In this document: positions 29,101-41,100 of the stretch, in pieces
Layout of the letters: every line of letters starts with the position of its first letter
Numbering within the stretch: the stretch's first letter is position 1
Assembly (NCBI GenBank): GCA_002633005.1
Contig: NMRA01000340.1
Location: forward strand, 188,978-252,977
Source: Phoronis australis
Lineage: Eukaryota; Phoronida; Phoronidae
Length of the DNA: 64,000 nucleotides
Reading direction: 5' to 3'
Notes under the pieces: generated by a model
The model's input: only the letters and a program-made list of their open reading frames with translations
The model's database searches: none
Told to the model about the DNA's origin: nothing
Program-made: the position numbers and the translations under genes

Positions 29101-32100
29101 CACCTGTACCCACGCTGAATTGACATTCTCCATTTGTTTGGCAAAAAGTAAACACCATTTTTTCATTTTAAAGGCTAAATACTTTACTACATATAATGAA
29201 AATTTATCAAAAGTTGTTTCATATCTTTGTTTTTCAGAAAATTTGAACAAAAAACAGAATTTTACTATTTGGCCGTTTTGTATCCTCAAATAAGTGAAGA
29301 ATTACTTTTAAGTCGCTGCAGTTACAGTATCGGAAACACCCAGAATGCGCTTAAAAGTTTTCATTACTCATGGCTTGGAATTTTCCTCTTTTAAGTGGTT
29401 TCCCTAATTTTTTGTTTCGATTTCCTCTTATTTAATTTCTAGTTTCCTCTTTTTTCATCTATTTTTATCATTTTTTACTTTATTCATACAAAAATATTTG
29501 TTTCAGTTAAATTTTACAAAACAAAAATGATTCTATCACACAAGACTGGAAAAGATTAGTCTTTTTTGCCATTGGTCATTCCAAGCCCTGAAATATGTAA
29601 CAGTTTTTGTCATTGGTCATTCCAAGCCTTGTAATATGTGACAGTTTTTGTCATTGGTCATTCCAAACCCTGAAATATATAACAGTTTTTGTCATTGGTC
29701 ATTCCAAGCCCTGAAATATGTAACAGTTTTTGTCATTTGCCATTCCAAGCCCTGGTTACTAAAACTTTTACACTGTCTCAATATTACCTGGTTTTAGTAG
29801 TGTTAAAAACAGTTAATGTTTTAAAATTGTTGTCTTTGATGTTTGTGAATTCAGATCATGGTTTTTATTGAGAGGGATGGTCTAACAATGTTAGGTAGTA
29901 GTTCTTCTACTGAGCAGAATAATTGTTGATGCAGAAGGGTTGAAATCTTAGTAGAGGTGTACCAAAATTCGAGAAATACCGTTTTCCATTATTTTGACCA
30001 AATGCGCCAGCATCGCTCACTGCTTAGTCACTCCTAGACCAAGTTGTTGCTAGATTTGAGGACTGTCTGGACACTGCTGAAACTTTGGCAATTTATTCCA
30101 CCTCCCTTACTGAAGTAGGGTAAGGTGTTCTAGGGTATTGGGCGCCACTTCTTATCGCTGTGTTGCTGCAATCCTGGGGCAAGGCTGAAGTAATTATCAG
30201 GCACTGACAGATGCTGAAAGGTTCTCTTTTGTCTGCCATATTTGCGTCAGCTGTTCACTGTAATGCAATAGATGTTTTAACTCCTGCCTTGCATCAACTT
30301 ATCAGAGTGTGTGCACGTGTATCTGAATCCTCCACTTAAAGTGGGCCAAGTTGCACTAGGTTAAGTCTGTGTTTGTACAGGACTGTCGTGCCATTTATGC
30401 TGTATTTTTATGCCTTATTACGGTATATGTTAAATTGAGTTTCGGTCAAGTTGACGTCTGCCATGTTTTAGGATGTCGAGTGTTACTGTAGTATTTGTAA
30501 AATACGTTCCTCAGTTTTACATAGGTGTTTTAAATGTAGAAGCATGAGTCATATACAGGCAAAACTTCACCTATTAAGGGTTAAGACATAACATTGCAGC
30601 AAATAAACTGTTGAGTTTAGGACAACCCAATGATTAGAGTTTATGCACTCTGGTCTGTGCACTGTAGTTAATATCAAAATAACCAAGACATAGCACTTTT
30701 GTTATACTCTGCCAAGCTTGGACGAAATTCTTTATTTGGCTGTTTAGTGGAACTTTTGTAGCAATAAAATGACCTTTTCTGTCAAACTTTAGTCAGAGTT
30801 AATTGTGATGTTATTGTGCTTATTTTTAAATGGACCTGCGAGAATGGATAGTCACACTTCCCAAAGGTGCGTGATGCAACACTCGTAGAGAGTTGGTTGA
30901 GATTTAACCTGATTTATTGAAACCGTGTTGTTAGTAAAAAGCAAATGAATATTTAGTAATGTCGATGTGGTACTGTTCATATTGAAAGCTATGGGTATAC
31001 TGTTGCATAAACCAGGGCATTTTGAGGGTTCATCTAACTGCTTTTAGTCGGGGGGGGGAGGGGGGGACTCACGATTTAGCTGTATCCATGATTTTTACTA
31101 AATCAACCCACTTGATATTACTGCTGATTTTAGCCTGCCATTCAACACAACCAACCAAGTGTGTTGCATGCAGTTTTGATTTTGATTCAAAATGTTGGAG
31201 ATTTCATTGATTACCTCCTGATTGGTTGCAAAGCTCTCATCAATGTTATCATCATGATATTACATTTAATGTTATGGTCTTTATACAGCTCCAATTTGTA
31301 GAGATTGCTATCGATTTCCCTGTTTATTGCTCTTATTAAATCAAGCTTGGCTCTTCAACATGTCTTTGATTGCACTTTAGATAATGAAAAATGCTTGTTA
31401 TGCTAAAGATGTGGATTTTTGGGTTAACGTTCAGTTTTTTGGCCGTGTCATTTTTGTGTAATAGGAAACCTTCCACCCTCCACTCTTTAGCTTTGAGAGA
31501 GTGCAAAAGCATCCTTCGCTTGATCCAATTTCTAGCTCTTACTTGCATGACAGGCGAGTTGATGGACAGTAGACAAAACGCTATTTCTCACGTTGGACAT
31601 ATTTGTGTGAATCATTGAATACTTCACCTGCACAAGTCAATAATGGCAATTTACAGTCCCTGGAAAACATCCCACTGCAAATGCAGAACACTATCGACTA
31701 ACTGCCTAATGGTTGTCATCCAGTGACAAGGTGTGTTCATGTGGTCACCGCTATATATCGGGAAATGGCTATTTGTGATTGGAGATAACATGAAGGTTTT
31801 GAAACCCATTAGCAGATCACGCAAAAAAGTAACTAGATAGTGCATTGTTGTTTTAAACAGGTATTTTTTGTTCTCTCAGAAGGAGCCTGTTACCTCTAAA
31901 GCTGTTTGTGTCAGCCTAGAAAGTGGATTGTGAAATCATTGCCTTAACCCGGGTATTCAAAAATTCAAACTTGTGTTCTTTGATGACACTTTGAGAAACG
32001 CAGTGTTTTTACTGTTCCAAACTGGAGAATTTTTACTGCTTTAATTCAAGTCCTCTTGACTACACCTAGTATCATTGATCACTGGGCTATGGGACAGTGT

Positions 32101-35100
32101 ACACAGTAGATATTCGAGGGTGAGGGGTAGGGGGGTTAAGTTATCAAGTTACATGCACCGCTTTGCTCTTTATTTTGTTGAGTATACTAACACTGCTCCA
32201 ACTTTCCTCGCAAGCGTAATTGAACTTCCAAAGCATTGTTGTCTCGGCCTTATCCTTTCCTTTCGAGTTGAACACTGGAAATTCCCCAGACAGCCCTACT
32301 GGCTAATGGCGGCCATATTTTCGTGACGTCTGGAACTAAATCAGCGTGACGGACAAGTTAATGGGCCTGGTCTGAACTGAGCTGCAGCAACTTTTCAGTT
32401 TGTCTCAAGCCCAGGGACAATTTCTAACATTAATAAGGAGGACGAGGAGACCAGTTCTATGACACTAAACAGACAAAATCAAAAGTTGAACTTCTTCAGA
32501 CAAGGCGTGGCTTTGATGTTTCTTTGACCTGTCAACCCTCAGAATAATGAAAATTGAGTCTGATTAAAGAGTTTAATTTGAAAATGTATGTCCAATGTAA
32601 CTGTAATGGCTTAGGTATACTGTGTTTTTGCGTCATTTGTCGCAGTCAAGCCAAAGAAAACGCTTATTACATCAGCTTGGATGCAGCTTTGACAAGTTGC
32701 CAACTAAAGAAATAAGTGTTTGTTTCATTTCTTGGCTATATTTCTGTATTTCTGTTGATCAACGTACTGAGCAGACCTGCGTAACTTTATAGTATGCACT
32801 GTGTGTCATTCGGTACGTGCGACACCTGTAATGATTTCCAGACTGGTTTGAAAGACTCTAAACAATTTTTGCCCCAGTGTTCTGAAGTGGAGGGCAAACA
32901 CAGGGTGTATGATCACCCTTTAAACTTGTCTGTTATGGCGTGTGATAATTTGTCACTTATTTAGCACACAATATGGCTAGCAAGCGAAACTATATTTTGT
33001 CAAATTTCTCCAAATTGCTCCAAAAATAACAATTAAGGAATTTATAGTCTGTTACTAACAGGCTTGTAACTCTGGAGATATCATAAAACAACTTCTGGTA
33101 ATATAAAAATGACAATTTTGGAAATTATAGTAGGGAATTACCATATGCTTTTGTTTTCTGCTTAGCCCAGTGTTACAGTTTCGCGTGCACAAGTTCCGTT
33201 TGGGTTTAATTGATATATTGCTCGCAATCAATAAATGTTTTGGTTTGCTCTGGGGCTTTTTACTTACTTCTGCTTGGTCAGACACTCAGCGTTTTCATCA
33301 TCTTCAGCACATTGTCGGAGATGCTTGAAGCTGTATTGTGATTATGGGTTTCACCTAGAATTATAGTCTTGTTACTGAAACTGAACACAAATGTGATTGA
33401 AAAAAGCAATTTTATGTGGTCAAATTCAGGCAAATATAAGTATCAACACTGTTTAATTCTTTCTTAGCAATTGGTTGGTGATGTGCAGCTCAGTCGTTGC
33501 TCAACATCTGGACAAATTCCCGAGCTTTACTTGCTATTTCATAGACTAATATGGTGGTATTGGCATTACTTAGTTTCCATCGCAAAATTAACAAACCATG
33601 CATTACAAGAACAAAGTTGGCCGTGGCGATCTAAGTTCTGCTTTTGGGAAATTAGATTTGAAATTGCTTTCAATAGAATGAAACCAGCTGATATTCATCA
33701 GTAATAAGTGTTCTTGGGCTCAAATCTCAATGAAATCTTTCAACGCTTGTGTTTGCTTTAAGCAGTGAAACAACTCATAATTAGGAGCCCGTCTGTGAGT
33801 GATGTCTACAAATCTATTATTCCTTGATTGGTCATGCAAAATGGTGAATATTCATCAAGTGGAATGATTCCGTGGATTGTTATTGCTGCGATAATCACTA
33901 GCGCCTTGGATTAAATGTAAACAATTCATCAATGTTAAGCTTCACTTTGTCTATCCCAATTGTTAATCATTATCAAATAAATCAAGTGTTAAATCTAGTT
34001 TGTGCTAAACCTTCTTCAAGACTAGCTAGATCAAACACTGCCAGTGTCGAGACAAGATCATACTGTATGAATATGTCAATCTTTCACACTTATATTCATT
34101 AGCCAAGGTCACGTGATGTGGCCAACAGATGGCGTGCTTACAAGGCTTAAAAATGTTTGGAACATGATTATACTTGTTAATTGTTCTAGACTGGTGCCTG
34201 GTTTTTAAGTTCCACTATTGTATTGGTACTGATCTACTCTTGAGCGTTTCTCTGCAGCATGTGCAGCCACTTGGTGACATGTTGGAAACTCAGCTTTGCA
34301 GAATTTAATAAATGTCAAACATGATCTCGCATTTCGTCTTTTCTTTGTTACAGTCATTGGAAAGTACCCGGCGTATGCTGGCTCTCTGTGAAGAGGTGAG
34401 TCATTAGCTCGTTTAGTGTAAACAAACACGACGAAATATTCAAAATACACGTGAGTAGTGGACCCCCCGAGTTTATTCTTGTATTGCCGTCAGGGCATCT
34501 ACACCTTCCTTTGTTTTTATTCATTGTTGAGGTCATGACCATTAGGATGACCCTTTCTCCGTTATTACCCAAGATTGCAAGATGATGCCAGACAAAGGTG
34601 AAATTTGGGTGACCGGACACTTTTTGGACTTGCTCTTCAAAACACTTGTGCACCGACCAATCATGGTGTAATTTGCAGAAAGAAAACATTGATTTTAGTT
34701 AGAACATGGGACGTCAAAGAGGAGACTCCATGTTCTTTGCCCAAGTTTTAGTCCATTGTTTGGTATTCGCTGCTTGCTCACTTTGGTGGTGGCGCTGCAA
34801 AACACGATCGTTGTGCATTGTTGTTTAGGACACAATGCCTCGTTTTAACATCAACTTGAACAACGCAAACGTGAAACCGCGGGTGTTCCAAATGTGCAGA
34901 ACCATTACTATTTGGGTGCACCTCATTTCCAAGCATAATGGTGAATTCGTATGACCAGTGAATAGGTCATATGATCAATTTTCATGTGGCATATTATTTT
35001 TTCCTGATTTGTATTAATAGATTTTGGTTTCTTGAAATTTTGCTATAATAATCAGCCTTCTGTTGATTAATATCTGGTATTAGTGGTGAGCTTTACCTAC

Positions 35101-38100
35101 CTTCAGATAACTCATAAATATTACTGACACTGATTGAACTACAGTGATATCAAAATATGCTTTTAATGCCATTCGACAGAGCTACTTATTTAACAGTCTT
35201 CTAAAACTGACCATCTTTGTTTTGGTCGGTCGTGATATCAATGTTGTTTTATATGCCTGCTGCCACTAGGGAAAAGATGCCGGAATTCGCACCTTGGTGT
35301 ATTTGGACGAGCAGGGAGGTAAGATGGCCACCCTCATGGGGGGCGCTGCTCTCTGTGTACCAACGTTGTGACATAGTTTTTTGTAACACCTATTTGTTTT
35401 CATCTTTAATAATTATAATTTGCCTTCCTCTAAGTCACCCTTATTCAGAGGCGCTGGCGTATGGGGAAGAACAACATGCACACAGTTTTAAAGGAAAAGT
35501 ATATGAGACAATTTGTGTGATAAAAATGTTTTGTTCTTTCAAAAAATGTTTTGTTTTCAAGGACAGATTTATTTTAAAATTCCATGTTCTTTTTAAAAAT
35601 CCTCAAGTCTGTGTCTCGTTTGTCCATCTAAGGACATCAATTTTGAGCTTTCCATTAGCCTTGTAAGGTTCGTGCACACAATTATAAACCACTGGACTTC
35701 AGTAGGCAGGTGTCCTGGTGCCTTTTGCGGTGCACCAAGCGTGCTTAGGCCACTGTGCACCAGGCGTACTTAGGCTATACAGCTGAGCCTATTGCACTGA
35801 TCACAGGTTTATGGTTTTCGGCTCTCCGGTTATTGCATTTATTCTCCGTCGCTTGTCCTCTGCATAAGGGTACAGCTTTAATCACATTGTTTACCTTTCA
35901 GTTGTTTTCCACTGTCTCTGTTGCCAGTCATGTGTGCTGCCCTCTGTTAGTCCTAACTCACACTACCTCCGCCATCGTCAATTCTCTTTAGTTGATGTTG
36001 TGCTTTTCCTTACAGTCTCAGGATGTTGGTGTTAAGACAATTGTCATGCTGGACGCACAAGGCGGTAAGACTCAGGACCCGGGTGTAGCTTCCATAACAT
36101 CGCAATATTAACAACTGCCCCCGTGTGCTTTAGTCAAAATGATGAAATTTAGCATTGGAACGGGGTTGAAGATTCACATGGTTGTATGAAACGTGAAGAA
36201 AAAGGCATTTAAACTAATCTCCATGTAAATCTCCAGATTGTGCAGGTTTAATAGCCTTTCAAATTTCCGGAGAATAAGGGGAGATGAAAAGACTACTCAC
36301 CTCCATGCCGAGGGATACCCTTAAGTTTTAATCAGGTGATAAGTGCTACAGGCCCAACTGTGTGACCTAAGCATGCCTGGTGCACTGCAGCAGGCACCAG
36401 GCCACCTGCCTATTTTTTTATCACTATATACGTAGTTCATGGTTCTTGGTTGAGTCATCATTCATTGCAAAGATTGTCACGTTTTTGTACAAACCTGAAA
36501 AATCTTTTTTACTTTAGTTTGTTTGATATGTAAGGCCATCTGAAAAGTTTTGTTGCCCTAGCCCAACCTTCACTCCTCATAGATGGCTAGATCGATAGCT
36601 AATCATTGCTTTGGTTGTAAAATATTTTTTGTTTGCCACAGAAGAAAAAGCAATTCTTTAGTCAGATTTCAAATAAGTCATTTTGAATCCCACACATATT
36701 TCAGGGATGGTCAAATAATGGGAAAAAATTAATTTTAATTTAGGCCTAGTACATAAAAATAATTCACACATTTTGGAGCAAGTTCCATTATTTGCATTAT
36801 TTCAGAGACAGAAAGGACAAAGTCTGTACTGTGACCCTCTTTTCTGCCTTTAAGTGCATTTCTTGTTGCCAGGGGCAACACTTTGATGAAAGTGTCGTGC
36901 AGTGAATCTTCTCATTGATTAATTGAACAAAGTAACATTCGCACTTTCCGATTGGTTGGAATACTCTTTTTTCGGACATTCTGATTGCTTGGATGTTGAA
37001 GAATGCATTAAATATGCTGTGTCATATATTGAGTTTTTGGCTGTGGAGATAATAATGGACTACAGTAAATTGATTTCCACATAAGTTTGTGTTTTGTCTC
37101 TGTCAAATGATAAGGCGTTTACAACAAAATAATTCACTATTCGTTTCCGACTCATCTACGCACCATATGTTGACAACTAACATCCAAACCGAGGCATGCA
37201 TACAGGTGCCTGCCTGCAGATTTTCTAATGTCATTTATCATAGTTTCGCAGTGTCACTCTCCTTCCGAGGGTGTCTTGTAACAGATAGTAGTGCTTGGTC
37301 TTTGAATTAAAAAAGTGACTTCCGTGCTATTTCTTCCATGGCTACATACATTTTGTTTTGGGTGGTGGTGGACCTTCAACCCTGTCTACAATGTTGCTGT
37401 TACGTGGATAGGTGTCTCACTGGTGTTCTCGTTACAGCTTGTATCTGTTGCAGCTTTCCTCGCCTCATCCTGTTTGTGTTAGCTTGAGTCATGTCTGGTC
37501 ACACACGTCGTTACAAACACTGACGTCATGCAGTGCATCACACTGTTGACTGTTGTGTGTCAGGGTTAAGGGTAGTTTTACCACGGTGTTGGTTGTCGCT
37601 GTGCGTGAGTGCTGATCACGTGTTGAATTCTGCCTGGAAGCTCAAATTAGGTGAATTAAGTTTAAAGGGCCAAGGTGTCACAGTCCCTATTTCTCGATGG
37701 ATGACCAGAAATTGCGACGCATGAAGTTTTTATTGTTGTTTCAAACAATGGTCGTGCCCTCATGACACCCTAGTTCCACCAATAGCAGGCAGTGTTCTTA
37801 CTATAGCCCTCCCTGAGACCGACAACTATCCAATCTCAATTTAATCAATGCATCATGCTCACATGTCAGCATCACTGAATGGACCTTGACATGCCTGTCA
37901 TTGATATGGACACATGCCTGTCACAGAACAACGCCTCGCCTCGTGTGTTGCACTCTGTCTTCTCCTCAACTGCTGAATGTTTTTATTTACAAAGTCAATG
38001 GAACACAGACTGCCTTAGCATGTCCCTGATTTGCTACTTTCTCCCAAAGTACGATAAAGTCTCAACAGTTTGGGATACAATGTGATGAACAAATGAATAT

Positions 38101-41100
38101 TTGTTTTTTGTTACTTTAATAAGGCAAGAATCACCAAAAAAATCTGTTTTCACTTTCAAGTTCTGTACTGTAGCTACCACAATACAATGTTTTGAGAAAT
38201 CACAGCAATGTCAGATGCTTTTAGGTCAAGAAAAAGGCCAATTTTGGTAATTTTTGTGTGAAATCATTGAGATATTACCTTTCCATCAGGCTTACCTCAG
38301 CACCTTTCTCCCTGTTCACCCTTCTTTGGTTTTTTGACAAAGTGACAAAACTCATAGCTGCACTTGGACTGACTGTCTACCTCAGTGTACCTTCAGGCTT
38401 TCCCCAATAACATTCCGTCCCCCCTACTATACTTGTTTGATGGAGTGATAAAGCTCAGAGTACCATCTGGACTGATCATATCTTCCAGACAGTGTACCTT
38501 CAGGTTTTCCTCAATTTCTTTCTGTCTGTTCACCTTTCTTTGCTTTTTTAACAGAGTTTCAAAGCTCAAAGCACTACCTCGACTGACCATCTCTCCCGTT
38601 GTGCCTTCAGGTTTTCCACAATACCTTTCTGTCTGTTCACCCTGCTTTGCTTGTTTAACAGAGTGACAAAGCTGGCACATCTACAATGAAGGAATTGTCT
38701 AAGCAGGGAGGTGATATGAGATTGCTGTTTGGGATCTCACTTCTGTAAACATGGGCTGTTGAAAATTTTGATGAGGATAACGTCTACCACCAGCTTGTTG
38801 CAGTTTCATTGGAAACTGCGATTATCTACTGGAACTATGAAAATAATTATGCTAAACTCACCTAATTTGTTGTGATGTGCATTGTACTTTAACCCACAAT
38901 AACTTTGGTTAACAACCTATGGATGACCCTCAAGCTATCAGCCCGTGTTTGCTTATTGGCACTTTAAGTTACATTTAATTTCTGGTGGTGTTTGTTGTTG
39001 AACTCATGGTTTTCATATTCTGTTGCTTTGTGTACTAACTTTGGTGTTGTTTACATAATGTGTTATACATTTGTTTATAAGTTAATTTTATTAATTATGT
39101 CTTAACTTATTAACCGACGCATGTCAATTATCAACCGTGAGACCCCCAATATTTTTGTATTACCTCTTGTTTGTATGAGACGGAGAAATACATTGCTTGT
39201 AGCACTAGAATAACATACCATTTGCTTAAAGAGACTGATAACCCCATCTGCTGTGGTCACGGAATCACTTAGTCTTTGTTTGAAAAGCTTGGAGTGTGTT
39301 CCACGGCGCTAGTGGCTTGCAAGACTCTTACACCGAGAATTCTTGGTGTTTAAACCTAAATAATGATTTTTGTCCCATAATTCAACATTCTGGATGCATG
39401 ATCTAATTGTTACGGTGTTGCACATTTTGCTGGTCTTAGTTAGCATAGTCTCATGTTTACTGAGATGAAACACTAGTGTTATATTACGTGATCTCAACAA
39501 ACTTGCAAGAACCTAAAGTGACGGAAAGCACCTCTGGATCTTAAGTTTATGTGAATTCAATTATTTTTTGTTTAAACTTTGCTTACCTGTAATTACTGCA
39601 ACTGTCAATCTGTCAGAACAGCCTACCTGGTCAACACGAGCAACTTAACCGCAGTCNACCTAATTTGTCGTGATGTGCATTGTACTTTAACCCACAATGA
39701 CTTTGGTTAACAACCTATGGATGACCCCCAAGCTTCAGCCCGTGTTTGCTTATTGGCACTTTAAGTTACATTTAATTTCTGGTGGTGTTTGTTGTTGAAC
39801 TCATGGTTTTCATATTCTGTTGCTTTGTGTACTAACTTTGGTGTTGTTTACATAATGTGTTATACATTTGTTTATAAGTTAATTTGATTAATAATGTCTT
39901 AACTTATTAACCGACGCATGTCAATTATCAACCGTGAGACCCCCAATATTTTTGTATTACCTCTTGTTTGTATGAGACGGAGAAATACATTGCTTGTAGC
40001 ACTAGAATAACATACCATTTGCTTAAAGAGACTGATAACCCCATCTGCTGTGGTCACGGAATCACTTAGTCTTTGTTTGAAAAGCTTGGAGTGTGTTCCA
40101 CGGCGCTAGTGGCTTGCAAGACTCTTACACCGAGAATTCTTGGTGTTTAAACCCAAATAATGATTTTTGTCCCATAATTCAACATTCTGGATGCATGATC
40201 TAATTGTTACGGTGTTGCACATTTTGCTGGTCTTAGTTAGCATAGTCTCATGTTTACTGAGATGAAACACTAGTGTTATATTACGTGATCTCAACAAACT
40301 TGCAAGAACCTAAAGTGACGGAAAGCACCTCTGGATCTTAAGTTTATGTGAATTCAATTATTTTTTGTTTAAACTTTGCTTACCTGTAATTACTGCAACT
40401 GTCAATCTGTCAGAACAGCCTACCTGGTCAACACGAGCAACTTAACCGCAGTCCGCCCCTCTCAGGGCAACAAGTTGGCTGTTGTTAAATCCAGACACAC
40501 GTTTTACTTTCTTTTCTTATGTTTCTCCAGAACAACTGGACCGCATTGAGGAGGGCATGGACCAGATTAACCAGGACATGAAAGATGCCGAGAAGAACTT
40601 GGAAGGAATGGAAAAGTGTTGTGGGTTATGCGTTCTTCCTTGGAAAAAGTATGTCAGCTATCAGCACAGACGAAAATGCCCGCTTGAAAAAACCAGTGAC
40701 GTCATGTTCTGCCTCGTATCTCCTGATTTGCGCTTGTAAAAGTGATGACCAAAAAAAAGCGCTGAACATCAGATGGCATCCAAACGAATAAGGCCAATTT
40801 TCTACTAGTAATAACTTTTTCTGCTCGTATTGTCGAGTGCGTAATTACCTATGTTGAGCCCTGGTGGTGGAGCTATTCATTATCCAGCTGGTGTCTGTAA
40901 TATTCTGGATCTGACAGTAACTGCTATCAGATATTCCTTACCGTGTCAAAAGCACTTATCCCCAATAAGAGCAGTAATCCGTGAGTTGCCCAATGATACC
41001 CCTGTCTCCATTCACAGCCAGTTGTTTGTTAGAGCTGGTTGCGTTACATGAGCCATTGTGTTCTAGGTGTTGTAAGAGATTCACAGATATTGCCACGTCT

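Larger units (their letters stand above)
23856..34353 (+). other. intron between exon B and exon C; no gene recognised
   Basis: It is noncoding. It contains a MITE family 3 fragment at 25650, minisatellites at 28478 and 29570, and a G-run at about 31050-31066. No conserved protein segment was found in either strand. Confidence 0.6.
36065..40530 (+). other. intron between exon D2 and exon E
   Basis: It is noncoding apart from the regulatory arm at 36366-36412. It holds the 105-bp tandem repeat at 38288 and the assembly pair around the N at 39657. I looked for, and did not find, a second copy of exon E (the exon duplicated in vertebrate SNAP25). Confidence 0.65.

Noticed and set aside
35217-35666. 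149-codon open frame on the plus strand
   Set aside because: It overlaps exon D1 in a different frame and runs into its intron. Its peptide has no known motif, while exon D1 reads perfectly in another frame.
37879-38085. Frame ending YFLPKYDKV, similar to the LINE end LFLPRYDKV at about 55190
   Set aside because: The likeness covers only a few residues and the surrounding sequence does not match a LINE.
39309-40297. Two identical 63-codon minus-strand frames
   Set aside because: Again copies across the single-N gap at 39657, with no protein similarity.
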